Below the pieces are notes generated by a model. That model saw nothing but the letters and a program-made list of their open reading frames with translations, did not search any database and was not told where the DNA came from. A DNA stretch of 64,000 nt. Source: Stutzerimonas degradans. GTDB taxonomy: Bacteria > Pseudomonadota > Gammaproteobacteria > Pseudomonadales > Pseudomonadaceae. The DNA is taken from the NCBI RefSeq assembly GCF_024448505.1, contig NZ_JAMOHV010000012.1, positions 1 through 64,000 on the forward strand, written 5' to 3'. Positions 22,096 to 33,716 of the stretch are shown in pieces. The number at the start of each line of letters is the position of its first letter. Positions within the stretch are counted from its first letter, which is position 1. Both the position numbers and the translations under genes were made by a program.

Positions 22096-22242
22096 GGCGG
22101 CTTGCGTCCCTGTGACGGCTGGCTGTCTCGCACGGAGCCGTCCTGTTATGATGAGCGCCCCGGTCAGCCGGGACAAAGACGCCGTATTTAAACACAAGCG
22201 TGCAGGCGAAACCAAAGCCTGCGCCCCCGCCGCAGTGCCCCT
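22096..22242. promoter_or_regulatory. Divergent bamD/rluD promoter region
   Basis: 147 bp separate the two divergent starts. On the plus strand TATGAT (22147-22152) is a fair -10 for rluD but its -35 is poor. On the minus strand TTGTCC with TCATAA 19 bp later is a weak candidate for bamD. I see no operator-like palindrome. Confidence 0.35.
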
Positions 22243-23217
22243 ATGTCCGAGATTTCCAAACAGGCTATTCATATGCGTGCCGAGGTGCCGTTCGACCTCG
22301 GCGGCCAACGTCTCGACCAGGTCGCGGCACAGTTGTTTTCCGAGCATTCGCGTTCGCGCCTGGCTGCCTGGATCAAGGACGGCCTGCTGAGGGTCGACGG
22401 CGCCGTGCTGCGCCCGCGCGATACGGTGCACGCCGGCGCGATCCTCGAATTGAACGCCGAGCAGCAGGCGCAGGGCGAGTGGCTGGCACAGGAGATTCCG
22501 CTCGATATCGTCTACGAGGACGAGCACATCCTGGTCATCGACAAACCGGCCGGGCTGGTTGTGCATCCAGCCGCCGGGCATGCCGACGGCACGCTGCTCA
22601 ATGCATTGCTGCACCACGTGCCTGACCTGATCAACGTGCCGCGCGCCGGCATCGTGCATCGTCTGGACAAGGACACCACCGGCCTGATGGTGGTCGCCAA
22701 GACGTTGCAGGCGCAGACACGGCTGGTCGAGCAGTTGCAGGCGCGCAGCGTCAGCCGCATCTATGAGGCGATCGTGGTCGGTGTGGTCATCACCGGCGGC
22801 ACCGTCGATGCGCCGATTGGTCGCCACGGTCAGCAGCGCCAGCGCATGGCAGTGGTGGAAGGCGGCAAGCCGGCGGTCAGCCATTTCCGCGTGCTTGAAC
22901 GCTTCCGTGCGCACACCCATGTGCGGGTCAAGCTGGAAACCGGGCGCACCCACCAGATTCGCGTGCATATGACTCACATCGGCTATCCGCTGGTGGGCGA
23001 TCCGCTGTATGCCGGACGCTTCCGCATTCCGCCGGCGGCCAATCCGACGCTGGTGCAGACCCTGCGCGAGTTCCCGCGCCAGGCGCTGCACGCGCGTTTC
23101 CTCGAGCTGGATCATCCGGCCACTGGCGAGCGGATGAAGTGGGAGTCGCCGCTGCCGGATGACTTCGTCTGGCTGTTGACGCTGCTGCAGCAGGATCGCG
23201 AGGCGTTCGTCGGGTGA
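22243..23217 (+). CDS. rluD: 23S rRNA pseudouridine(1911/1915/1917) synthase RluD
   Basis: Isomerises three uridines in helix 69 of 23S rRNA to pseudouridine, needed for ribosome assembly. The 324-residue product has an N-terminal S4 RNA-binding domain (about 20-80, [11 protein letters not shown]...LRVDG) and the RluA-type catalytic domain. Its catalytic Asp142 lies in [15 protein letters not shown]. The RTHQIRVHM motif completes the active site. The bamD-rluD-pgeF-clpB neighbourhood is standard for Pseudomonas. The stop codon overlaps the GTG start of pgeF. Confidence 0.96.
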   Translation: MSEISKQAIHMRAEVPFDLGGQRLDQVAAQLFSEHSRSRLAAWIKDGLLRVDGAVLRPRDTVHAGAILELNAEQQAQGEWLAQEIPLDIVYEDEHILVIDKPAGLVVHPAAGHADGTLLNALLHHVPDLINVPRAGIVHRLDKDTTGLMVVAKTLQAQTRLVEQLQARSVSRIYEAIVVGVVITGGTVDAPIGRHGQQRQRMAVVEGGKPAVSHFRVLERFRAHTHVRVKLETGRTHQIRVHMTHIGYPLVGDPLYAGRFRIPPAANPTLVQTLREFPRQALHARFLELDHPATGERMKWESPLPDDFVWLLTLLQQDREAFVG

Positions 23218-23951
23218 GCGGCTGGCCGCACGGCTGGCTGCTGCCGGACTGGCCGGCCCCGGCGACGATCCGTGCCTGCGTGACCACCCGCACGGGCGGT
23301 ATGAGCGTGCCGCCGTTCGACAGCTTCAACCTCGGCGATCACGTTGGCGACGATCCGTCGGCGGTCGCCTGGAATCGCCAGCATTTGCAGGGTCTGCTTG
23401 GTTGTCGACCGGTCTGGTTGAGCCAGGTGCATTCGAGTACGGCGATCAAGGCCGTTGCCGGCAGTTGCGCGACGGCTGATGCCAGCTGGAGCGATGTGCC
23501 GGGTGAGGCCTGCGCAGTGCTGACTGCGGATTGCCTGCCGGTACTGTTCTGCAACCGAGCCGGCACGCGCGTCGCGGCGGCGCACGCGGGCTGGCGGGGG
23601 CTGGCCGGCGGCGTGCTCGAGATGACGCTCGGCGCGCTGGCGGTACCGGCTGCGGAGCTGCTGGTCTGGCTCGGGCCGGCCATCGGTCCGGCGGTGTTTG
23701 AGGTCGGACCCGAGGTGCGCGAGGCATTCGTGGCGCAGCATGTCGATGCGGCCGAGGCGTTTACGCCAAGCCGTAACGCCGGGCGTTTCATGGCCGATCT
23801 GTACCAGCTGGCCCGCATTCGACTGGCTGCGGTCGGCGTCGACGCCGTTTATGGCGGTGGGCTGTGTACGTTCAGCGACGCGCGCTTCTATTCGTACCGT
23901 CGGGCCGCGCGTACCGGCCGCTTCGCCAGCCTGGTGTGGATCGACGGCTGA
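23214..23951 (+). CDS. pgeF: Peptidoglycan editing factor PgeF / LACC1-type purine nucleoside enzyme
   Basis: Member of the YfiH/LACC1 family (245 residues). In E. coli the protein keeps L-serine from replacing L-alanine in the peptidoglycan stem, and family members also act on purine nucleosides. The zinc/active-site motifs are present: [26 protein letters not shown] and GPAIGP. The start is a GTG whose bases overlap the rluD stop (GTGA), so translation is coupled. No separate terminator is evident before the clpB promoter. Confidence 0.92.
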   Translation: MSGWPHGWLLPDWPAPATIRACVTTRTGGMSVPPFDSFNLGDHVGDDPSAVAWNRQHLQGLLGCRPVWLSQVHSSTAIKAVAGSCATADASWSDVPGEACAVLTADCLPVLFCNRAGTRVAAAHAGWRGLAGGVLEMTLGALAVPAAELLVWLGPAIGPAVFEVGPEVREAFVAQHVDAAEAFTPSRNAGRFMADLYQLARIRLAAVGVDAVYGGGLCTFSDARFYSYRRAARTGRFASLVWIDG

Positions 23952-24026
23952 GCGACGCGCTGAGGCCGGTCGCGCTGACCTGTCGCCGGTTCGCCCTGCC
24001 GCATGACATGCATCAATGCCGTCTGG

Positions 24027-24054
24027 CTTGAATCGCCAACAATCATCCTCATCT
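24027..24054 (+). promoter_or_regulatory. Sigma-32 heat-shock promoter of clpB
   Basis: CTTGAA (24027-24032), a 14-bp spacer and CCTCATCT (24047-24054) match the sigma-32 consensus CTTGAAA-N13/14-CCCCATnT with one mismatch in each element. Position is about 75 bp before the clpB ATG. Confidence 0.8.
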
Positions 24055-24127
24055 ATTCTGCATCTCGCGGGTTTTTGTCATGGCGCGACTCGGTGTGCCG
24101 GCCCGCTTCACTTGAGGATGAACGTTC

Positions 24128-26692
<2,565 letters not shown>

Positions 26693-26810
26693 GCTGACGG
26701 AACAGGCCTGCGTGGTGCCTCGGAGGTGCTGCGCGGGCATTGGGTTGTCGAGCGATGCCTCATTTGCCTCGGCTGAGTGCAACACATTGTCCTGAATCGC
26801 ATTTCCAGGC

Positions 26811-26838
26811 TTGACAGCGTTATCGGGAACCGTAAAAT
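26811..26838 (+). promoter_or_regulatory. Strong sigma-70 promoter of the tRNA cluster
   Basis: A perfect TTGACA (26811-26816) and TAAAAT (26833-26838), spaced by 16 bp, lie about 55 bp before tRNA-Asn. The GC-rich GCGCGCC directly after the -10 resembles the discriminator of stringently controlled stable-RNA promoters. Confidence 0.85.
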
Positions 26839-26894
26839 GGCGCGCCTCTGAAGCGGGAACATAAGTACCGCCGAGGAGCTGGAATGTAAGTTGT

Positions 26895-26970
26895 TCCGCG
26901 ATAGCTCAGTCGGTAGAGCAAATGACTGTTAATCATTGGGTCCCTGGTTCGAGTCCAGGTCGCGGAGCCA
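26895..26970 (+). tRNA. tRNA-Asn (anticodon GUU)
   Basis: 76 nt including the encoded CCA. The acceptor arms TCCGCGA and TCGCGGA pair fully. The D-arm is AGCTCAGTCGGTAGAGC, the anticodon loop CTGTTAA carries GTT, and the T-arm GGTTCGAGTCC is standard. First gene of a three-tRNA operon. Confidence 0.97.
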
Positions 26971-26979
26971 AATTCCAAT

Positions 26980-27056
26980 CGGGGTATAGCGCAGTCCGGT
27001 AGCGCGCCTGCTTTGGGAGCAGGATGTCGGGAGTTCGAATCCCCCTACCCCGACCA
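26980..27056 (+). tRNA. tRNA-Pro (anticodon UGG)
   Basis: 77 nt including CCA. CGGGGTA pairs with TACCCCG, the anticodon loop reads TTTGGGA with TGG, and the T-loop TTCGAAT is canonical. The mismatched C1-A72-type start of many tRNA-Pro genes is absent; the first pair is C-G. It follows tRNA-Asn by nine bases. Confidence 0.97.
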
Positions 27057-27061
27057 TTTTT

Positions 27062-27137
27062 GGGTCGTTAGCTCAGTTGGTAGAGCAGTTGGCTTTTAAC
27101 CAATTGGTCGTAGGTTCGAATCCTACACGACCCACCA
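27062..27137 (+). tRNA. tRNA-Lys (anticodon UUU)
   Basis: 76 nt including CCA. GGGTCGT pairs with ACGACCC, the anticodon loop is CTTTTAA with TTT, and the D and T arms are standard. It lies five bases after tRNA-Pro and is followed by the operon terminator. Confidence 0.97.
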
Positions 27138-27163
27138 TACAAGGCTTCGCAGGAAGCCATAGA

Positions 27164-27198
27164 AAGCTGGATGTCAGAAATGGCATCCAGCTTTTTTT
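27164..27198 (+). terminator. Rho-independent terminator of the tRNA operon
   Basis: AAGCTGGATG (27164-27173) pairs with CATCCAGCTT (27184-27193) over a ten-base loop, followed by an unbroken run of T residues to 27198. It is one of the clearest terminators in the window. Confidence 0.92.
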
Positions 27199-27246
27199 AT
27201 GGCTCGTTTTTGTGAAGAAGGATTCCGCTCGCGCTAGTGCCTTGCC

Positions 27247-27420
27247 TCACGTTACCAGGCGGCCCAGCAGCCGGCTCAGCAGGCCGAGGCCTAGAACCAC
27301 GCTCAGTACCAACGCGAGCAGGAGCCACGGGCGGAACGGCTGGCGCTCGACCTGATGCTGTGGTGCGCTGAGATAGTCGTCTACGCGCTGCTGGTCTTCG
27401 GGATTCAGGCGGCTGGACAT
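27247..27420 (-). CDS. DUF3094 family small membrane protein
   Basis: A 57-residue protein: a polar N-terminus (MSSRLNPEDQQRVDDYLSAP), a short basic stretch, then one membrane helix (about 31-48, PWLLLALVLSVVLGLGLL) and a basic end (SRLLGRLVT). It resembles the DUF3094 family of Pseudomonas, whose role is unknown. GAGGTG lies two bases before the ATG, a close but strong ribosome-binding site. The gene sits between the tRNA terminator and the DUF1631 gene on the same strand as the latter, and could share its transcript. Confidence 0.8.
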   Translation of the reverse strand: MSSRLNPEDQQRVDDYLSAPQHQVERQPFRPWLLLALVLSVVLGLGLLSRLLGRLVT

Positions 27421-27515
27421 AAGCACCTCGAATGGCGTGTGCTGAGTCTAGTCGTGCTGTGTGAAATGCCAAGCGCGTGGCCGCGAGGCCCGTAAAGGGC
27501 TCGCGTCACGGGGGG

Positions 27516-29771
27516 TTAGTTGTTCTTCAATTTGCGCAGGTTGCCGATCACGGACTCCAGTGCGCGGTCGAACAGCAGCGTGTCGTTGAGTAGACGGATG
27601 GCGCCGCGCTGGAACTCGCTGGCCAGGCCCATGCGGGTTTTCTCCAGGACCTTCATGCCGGTGCGGTTGACGAAGATGTAGCGGCCGGTCGGTTTGATCA
27701 CAGCGGCCAGTTTGCAGCGCAGCTTGTGCTCTTCGTCTTCCTGGAACTCTACCCAGCTACCCACGCGCAGATTGTCGACCTGGTTCAGCGCCGCATCGTG
27801 CTCGGGCAGGCAGGCCTCGGGTTGACGCTCGCGACTTTCGCCGGGCGTCAGCAGCTGAATTTCCTCGACCACTTCGACCATGACGGGCGCTGGCGGAGTG
27901 GTGATTTCGGCTTGGGTGGCGGGCTGGACAGCGTCCATGCTCGCGGCCGCTTCGGCTACAGGCTGCTCGAAGCGTTGCAGTGTCTGTACGTGCAGGGCCT
28001 CCAGCTGGGTGAAGAACTCTCCGGTGGAGAACGGATCGAACGCGGCGCTGGTCAGGCCTTCGCGCAGGGACTTGAGCAGGTTGGGCACCAGCTGCATGAG
28101 CTGCTCGCGCGACTGTTCATCGGCATGCGGCGTCACGCTCCAGATCAGCTCGTCCATCGTCATTAATGCATCGTCCCACTGCGACGACTGCGTGCCATGC
28201 TTCAGGCAGATCAGCAGCAGGACCTTGCTCCAGGCCTCCTGTAGCAGGCGTACCACCACTTCGGGCAGAGTCTTGCCGAGAAGACGCTGATTGAGCGCCT
28301 GTTCGACGGCCTGACGGGCGATCTCGGCCTTGGCGCGTCCTTCCTCGGCATCGCGGGTGCGTTGCTCAAGCAGCTCGCTGCGCCGGCGCTCATCGCCGAT
28401 GAAGGCGAGGAAATCCGCCAGCAGCTCGGAGAAGATGCTCGGGTCGTCGGTGAAGTCATTCAGCAGGCGCGCCACGATCTGCTCGATCTTCTGATACAGA
28501 CTGTCGCGCTGCGCTTCGTCCTGATCGCTCCAGCCCAGAGCAGCCGAGGCGATCTCGTTGAGCAGGCGGCGAGCCGGGTGGCTGCCGCGGCTGAAGAACG
28601 TCTTGTCCAGTACCGCTACTTTGAGCAGCGGTATCTGCAGGCGGCCGATCAGGGCTTTGAGCGAATCCGGCAGATTGCGATCGTCGAGAATGAACTCGAA
28701 CAGCATCGACACCAGATTGATCACGTCTTCGTCGACTTCGCCAACCACACGCGACTTGCCGCTCTTGGCGCTCACGCGCTGGAGTAGCTGGTCGAGTTGT
28801 CCTTGCAGGTTGTGCTCGTCAACGGTTTGCGGTGCGCGTGCCTGCATGTGCGATAGCAGGCGCAGCAGGTCGTTGCTGGAGATCGGGATCGCGTCGCTGG
28901 GCGCGCTGCGTGGGGCCAGTGCGCTGCTGTTGCGGGCTTCGGAAAGCAGATCAAGCAGTGCACTGAAGACGGCTTCCTGCTGACCGCTCTCGTGTATGTT
29001 CGTCTGGCTGGCATGCGTGCTTGCGGAGCTGCTGGTGCTGACGCCAGCGCTCGGCCGGTGTGGGCGGTGTGGAACGGTCGATTGCAGTTCGGGCAGGATG
29101 CCGGCTGCTGCGAGCGTCAGGTTGGCGTCCGCGTAGAGTTGATCCAGCTCGGTCAGTACGTACTTTTCGAAGAGCTTGAGAATGATCAGTTTGACCTTGA
29201 TCGGCACGCCGAGGCTGCTGCAAGCGGCAAGGAAGTAGTCGCAGATCGCGCTCGGGCCGAGCGGGTTGGACTTGTCGTCGAGCTTTCTGGTGACCAGCGC
29301 GTTCATGCGGGTCGTCAGGTGGCCGAGCGCAGGGATGGTGCGCCCAGTTACTTTGGTCACCATCGTGTCGATTGCGACGGATTCTTCCAGCTCGTCGTTC
29401 TGCACCAGGCTGAGGCTGTCGAAGGTCACGCCTTCGAGCGGTTGGGGCTTGCCGATCTCGTACTGGTTGAGCGTGGCGAAGGCTTCGAACAGCTGATGCA
29501 GAAAGCTGCGCTCGATGGTGCGTCGCTTCATGCGCAGGTCGCGCATGGCTTCGAAGAAGGCGCTTTGTTCGGTATTGCTGGTGGCGCGGTCGGCGATCTC
29601 GAACAGCGAATCGTCGGCGTTATCGAACAGTGTCTGCAACGCTTGGCGCAGTTGCTGGGCAGCCTTGTCGCGGACGCTGATCAGCGCTACCGGCAACTTA
29701 GCGGCCGGTGACGTTGGTCTGTGCTCAGGGGTGGCCTTGTTCAGGTGCACCACTTTGGCATCGGTTCGCAT
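27516..29771 (-). CDS. DUF1631 family protein
   Basis: Large (751 residues) mostly helical cytoplasmic protein of the DUF1631 family, function not established. The N-terminal half is rich in Leu/Gln/Glu helices, the middle (about 230-270) is Ser/His-rich and likely flexible, and a C-terminal segment from about 655 (LRVGSWVEFQEDEEHKLRCK...KPTGRYIFVNRTGMKV) looks like a small beta-barrel reminiscent of PilZ domains; that resemblance is my inference. The ATG at 29771 has AGGAGA six bases upstream; a longer frame to 29810 lacks this. In P. aeruginosa a DUF1631 gene also neighbours nadC. Confidence 0.85.
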   Translation of the reverse strand: MRTDAKVVHLNKATPEHRPTSPAAKLPVALISVRDKAAQQLRQALQTLFDNADDSLFEIADRATSNTEQSAFFEAMRDLRMKRRTIERSFLHQLFEAFATLNQYEIGKPQPLEGVTFDSLSLVQNDELEESVAIDTMVTKVTGRTIPALGHLTTRMNALVTRKLDDKSNPLGPSAICDYFLAACSSLGVPIKVKLIILKLFEKYVLTELDQLYADANLTLAAAGILPELQSTVPHRPHRPSAGVSTSSSASTHASQTNIHESGQQEAVFSALLDLLSEARNSSALAPRSAPSDAIPISSNDLLRLLSHMQARAPQTVDEHNLQGQLDQLLQRVSAKSGKSRVVGEVDEDVINLVSMLFEFILDDRNLPDSLKALIGRLQIPLLKVAVLDKTFFSRGSHPARRLLNEIASAALGWSDQDEAQRDSLYQKIEQIVARLLNDFTDDPSIFSELLADFLAFIGDERRRSELLEQRTRDAEEGRAKAEIARQAVEQALNQRLLGKTLPEVVVRLLQEAWSKVLLLICLKHGTQSSQWDDALMTMDELIWSVTPHADEQSREQLMQLVPNLLKSLREGLTSAAFDPFSTGEFFTQLEALHVQTLQRFEQPVAEAAASMDAVQPATQAEITTPPAPVMVEVVEEIQLLTPGESRERQPEACLPEHDAALNQVDNLRVGSWVEFQEDEEHKLRCKLAAVIKPTGRYIFVNRTGMKVLEKTRMGLASEFQRGAIRLLNDTLLFDRALESVIGNLRKLKNN

Positions 29772-29861
29772 CGAGACTCTCCTGTGGTCGCCGGCCGGTC
29801 GGGCGGTCACGTACGCTTCGTGGGCGTCAAGGGTAACAAAAGGCGCTGAAAGGCGTCATTT

Positions 29862-29926
29862 ATGTGGCGCCAGAATAATTAAGCGGATTATCGGCCACCA
29901 GTGTGGCTAATCGAATCCGCATTTTT
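29862..29926 (+). promoter_or_regulatory. Leader peptide plus hairpin upstream of nadC
   Basis: A six-codon reading frame (MWRQNN, ATG at 29862, preceded by GAAAGG) ends with TAA directly before a terminator-like structure. GCGGATT (29883-29889) can pair with AATCCGC (29914-29920), enclosing GCCAC/GTGGC, and is followed by ATTTTT. GATTA (29886-29890) can instead pair with TAATC (29908-29912), giving mutually exclusive folds. It lies 130 bp before nadC. No promoter is obvious upstream. A role in attenuation is speculative. Confidence 0.3.
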
Positions 29927-29937
29927 GCCCGGCATGA

Positions 29938-30906
<969 letters not shown>

Positions 30907-30918
30907 AAGAGGAGGGAT

Positions 30919-30942
30919 GCGGGAGCGCCATGGCGCTCCCGC
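30919..30942. terminator. GC palindrome between nadC and zapG
   Basis: GCGGGAGCG and CGCTCCCGC flank a six-base centre in the 43-bp convergent gap. There is no U-tract; it may serve both genes as a Rho-assisted or 3'-end-protecting hairpin. Confidence 0.5.
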
Positions 30943-30949
30943 CAGCGCT

Positions 30950-31381
30950 TCAGTGGCGCTGCTTGAAGCCGAAGTTTTCGTGCAGCGTGCCAGGGGCGTC
31001 ATCGTCCTTGGGCGCATAGTCCTTCGGTGGTTCGGTGAACGCCGGCGAGCTCAGACGTTCGCGCGGGCTGGAATGGTCGTCGTTGCGCAGCGCGGCGAGC
31101 AGGCGCTCGCGGGTCTGCTCGTCGAGCGCCAGGCGGTCGGCGCCTTCGCTCAGGTGGTCCTGAATGTCCTGGTAGCTGCTGGTGAGCTTGCGCAGCAGGG
31201 CGGCAGTCGTGTTGAAGTGGGTAACCACTTCGCTCTGGTAGGTATCGAAACGCTCCTGCAGGTCGTCCACCTGGCGTTGCGTACGGTTGGGCGCGCTGTT
31301 GCGGGCCACCAGGTAGCCAATGGCGATGCCGGCGATGAGGCCGACGATCGGGAGCAACCAGGTCGCGAGGGTCTGTTCCAC
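30950..31381 (-). CDS. zapG: YhcB/ZapG (DUF1043) membrane-anchored coiled-coil protein
   Basis: A 143-residue inner-membrane protein with one N-terminal helix (about 8-26, WLLPIVGLIAGIAIGYLVA), a long coiled coil (about 35-95, RQVDDLQERFDTYQSEVVTHFNTTAALL) and a disordered acidic tail. It fits DUF1043; the E. coli homologue YhcB (ZapG) links envelope growth with division and shape control. It is divergent from the alpha/beta hydrolase and two genes away from zapE, which is the arrangement in P. aeruginosa. Confidence 0.88.
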   Translation of the reverse strand: MEQTLATWLLPIVGLIAGIAIGYLVARNSAPNRTQRQVDDLQERFDTYQSEVVTHFNTTAALLRKLTSSYQDIQDHLSEGADRLALDEQTRERLLAALRNDDHSSPRERLSSPAFTEPPKDYAPKDDDAPGTLHENFGFKQRH

Positions 31382-31424
31382 GAGTCCTTCCTTCTATGTA
31401 AAACGGCTGTGCTTACGTTAACTT

Positions 31425-31452
31425 CTCATACCTGCGCTGTACACCGTGGCAA
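31425..31452 (-). promoter_or_regulatory. Candidate promoter of zapG
   Basis: On the minus strand TTGCCA (31452-31447) and TATGAG (31430-31425) are spaced by 16 bp, about 43 bp before the zapG start. The -35 is good (5/6), the -10 fair (4/6). Confidence 0.4.
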
Positions 31453-31521
31453 GCCCGCGGCATTCGGCAACTGGTAAAGCAAGACGAGTCGACTCGTCCC
31501 AAGGTCACGGAGTTCCTTCCC

Positions 31522-32148
31522 TTGCTGAAACGCGAAACCCCCCTCTCTCTCGACGGCCCATGCGGTGCGCTGGAAGCCCTGTACTTCGATCAACCGCAGG
31601 CCCGAGGGCTGGCGCTGATCTGCCATCCCAACCCGGTCAAGGGCGGCACGATGCTGAACAAGGTTGTCTCGACCTTGCAGCGTACGGCGCGCGACCAGGG
31701 CTACAGCACGCTGCGGTTCAACTATCGCGGGGTCGGCGGCAGCGCCGGCGAGCACGACATGCAGGAAGGCGAGGTGGACGACGCCGAAGCTGCGTTGCGC
31801 TGGCTGACGGCGCAGCGTCCCGAGCTGCCGCTCTGCCTGCTGGGATTTTCCTTCGGCGGGTTCGTGGCGGCTGCCCTGGCTGCGCGTCTTGAGGCACAGG
31901 GCCGCGCGCCGGATAAGCTGTTTCTGGTGGCGCCGGCGGTGTCGCGCCTGGCTGGCCAGACGCCGGCGGCGAAGGGCTCGCTGACCATCATTCAGCCGGA
32001 GCAGGACGAAGTGATCGACCCCGCCTCGGTGTACGCCTATTCGGCTGCGCTTACGCGCCCCCATGAGCTGCGGAAAGTGGCAGAATGCGGCCACTTTTTC
32101 CACGCCAAGCTGGTGGAGCTGAAGGAGCTGGTGGCACCCCGCCTGTAG
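31522..32148 (+). CDS. Alpha/beta hydrolase (COG2945-type)
   Basis: A 208-residue cytoplasmic hydrolase with a compact alpha/beta fold. [16 protein letters not shown] supplies the HP motif near the oxyanion hole, [11 protein letters not shown] matches the family, GFSFGG carries the nucleophilic Ser, EQDEVIDP the acid and CGHFFHAKL the catalytic His. The start is a TTG with GGAG upstream; no ATG fits the conserved N-terminus. Substrate unknown. A small hairpin separates it from trpS, but the two may still be co-transcribed. Confidence 0.85.
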   Translation: MLKRETPLSLDGPCGALEALYFDQPQARGLALICHPNPVKGGTMLNKVVSTLQRTARDQGYSTLRFNYRGVGGSAGEHDMQEGEVDDAEAALRWLTAQRPELPLCLLGFSFGGFVAAALAARLEAQGRAPDKLFLVAPAVSRLAGQTPAAKGSLTIIQPEQDEVIDPASVYAYSAALTRPHELRKVAECGHFFHAKLVELKELVAPRL

Positions 32149-32165
32149 CTTTTCGCCCGCCACGC

Positions 32166-32191
32166 GCAGGCACGTCCTTGTCCGTGCCTGC
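32166..32191 (+). terminator. Hairpin between hydrolase gene and trpS
   Basis: GCAGGCACG (32166-32174) pairs with CGTGCCTGC (32183-32191) over an eight-base loop. No U-tract follows and no Trp-codon leader peptide is visible, so this looks like an intra-operonic or weak terminator rather than a trp attenuator. Confidence 0.4.
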
Positions 32192-32216
32192 ATCGCATCG
32201 ATATGAGATCAACGCG

Positions 32217-33575
32217 ATGAAGACCCGAATTCTCACCGGCATCACCACCACCGGCACGCCTCACCTGGGCAACTACGCCGGCGCCATCCGCCCGGCCGTG
32301 GTCGCCAGCCGCGCGGCCTCGGCCGACTCGTTCTATTTCCTAGCGGACTACCACGCACTGATCAAGTGCGATGACCCGCTGCGCATCCAGCGCTCACGTC
32401 TGGAAATCGCCGCGACCTGGCTGGCCTGCGGCCTGGACGCCGAGCGCGTGACTTTCTACCGGCAGTCCGACGTGCCGGAAATCCCCGAGCTGACCTGGCT
32501 GCTCACCTGTGTCACCGCCAAGGGTCTGCTCAACCGTGCGCACGCCTACAAGGCTTCGGTGGACAAGAATGTCGAGAATGGTGAGGACCCGGACGCCGGC
32601 GTGACGATGGGGCTGTACAGCTACCCGGTGCTGATGGCGGCGGACATTCTCATGTTCAACGCCCATAAGGTGCCGGTCGGTCGCGACCAGATCCAGCACG
32701 TCGAGATGGCGCGTGACATTGCGCAGCGCTTCAACCACCTGTTCGGCCAGGGCCGCGAGCTGTTCACCCTGCCTGAGGCCGTGATCGAAGAGAGCGTGGC
32801 AACGCTGCCGGGCCTCGACGGACGCAAGATGTCCAAGAGTTACGACAACACCATCCCGCTGTTCGGCAGCGCCAAGGAGCTGAAGGCGGCGGTAGCGCGC
32901 ATCGTCACCGACTCCAAGCTGCCGGGCGAGCCGAAGGACCCGGACAGCTCGCACCTGTTCACGCTCTACCAGGCCTTCGCCACCCCGGCGCAACTGGCCG
33001 CGTTCCGGGCTGAGCTGTGTGACGGCCTGGCCTGGGGCGAAGCCAAGCAGCGACTGTTCGAGCTGCTCGACAATGAACTGAGCGAGCCGCGCGAGCTCTA
33101 TCGTCAGCTGATCGCCAAGCCCGCCGAGCTCGAGGAAATTCTCCAGGCCGGCGCTGCCAAGGCGCGCCGGATCGCCACCCCGTTCCTCGGCGAGCTGCGC
33201 GAGGCAGTAGGTCTGCGCAATTTCTCCAGCCAGGCGCAGAGCGCGGCACCGGCGAAGAAAAAGGCCGGCAAGGTCGCGCGCTTCGCCAGTTTTCGCGAAG
33301 CCGACGGCGCCTTCCGCTTCCGCTTCTTCGCCGCCGATGGCGAGGAGCTGCTGTTGTCGCGGCCGCTGAGCAATCCGAAGGCGATCGGCCAGTTGACGCA
33401 GCGATTGATCGCCGGTGGGCCGGATGCGCTGGAGCTGCGGGAGGACGAAGGCAGTCAGTTCACCCTGTGGCTGGACGACGAGTGCATCGCCGATAGCCCC
33501 AGCTACGACACCGCCGAGGCCATGGATGCAGCCATGCTGCGCGTGCGTGCGGCGCTGGCGACACTGGCCGAGTAA
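32217..33575 (+). CDS. trpS: Tryptophan--tRNA ligase
   Basis: Class I aminoacyl-tRNA synthetase that charges tRNA-Trp. HIGH-type motif TPHLGN (14-19) and KMSKS (204-208, [13 protein letters not shown]) are intact. At 452 residues it is about 115 longer than the E. coli enzyme. The extra C-terminal domain (about 345-452, [24 protein letters not shown]...) is typical of Pseudomonas TrpS and of unclear function. The ATG at 32217 starts conserved sequence; the longer upstream frame overlaps the hydrolase gene. zapE follows after a short gap. Confidence 0.95.
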   Translation: MKTRILTGITTTGTPHLGNYAGAIRPAVVASRAASADSFYFLADYHALIKCDDPLRIQRSRLEIAATWLACGLDAERVTFYRQSDVPEIPELTWLLTCVTAKGLLNRAHAYKASVDKNVENGEDPDAGVTMGLYSYPVLMAADILMFNAHKVPVGRDQIQHVEMARDIAQRFNHLFGQGRELFTLPEAVIEESVATLPGLDGRKMSKSYDNTIPLFGSAKELKAAVARIVTDSKLPGEPKDPDSSHLFTLYQAFATPAQLAAFRAELCDGLAWGEAKQRLFELLDNELSEPRELYRQLIAKPAELEEILQAGAAKARRIATPFLGELREAVGLRNFSSQAQSAAPAKKKAGKVARFASFREADGAFRFRFFAADGEELLLSRPLSNPKAIGQLTQRLIAGGPDALELREDEGSQFTLWLDDECIADSPSYDTAEAMDAAMLRVRAALATLAE

Positions 33576-33656
33576 GCGGGACCACGCGGCGTTCGGCCGG
33601 TGCGTTGTGAGACCGATCCATAGAGGAGGGCGAGAGGTTTGACCAAGCTGAGCAAA

Positions 33657-33685
33657 TTGCCAACGACCGAGGGCGCCGCTAAAGT
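33657..33685 (+). promoter_or_regulatory. Candidate promoter of zapE
   Basis: TTGCCA (33657-33662) and TAAAGT (33680-33685) are spaced by 17 bp, about 30 bp before the ATG at 33717. It lies inside the N-terminal extension of the longer reading frame, which supports the shorter protein. Confidence 0.5.
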
Positions 33686-33716
33686 GTCGGCCCCGTTTCA
33701 CTACCCAGACTCCGCC

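Noticed and set aside
21106-23115. Possible 669-residue fusion extending bamD upstream through rluD
   Set aside because: BamD has a lipoprotein signal at 22095 that must be N-terminal; the upstream part is antisense to rluD.
26693-27200. Genomic island or attachment site at the tRNA cluster
   Set aside because: The tRNA genes are followed directly by their terminator and core genes. I see no integrase and no repeat of a tRNA 3' end within the window.
32166-32191. trp-type attenuator before trpS
   Set aside because: There is a hairpin but no U-tract, no competing fold and no leader peptide with Trp codons.
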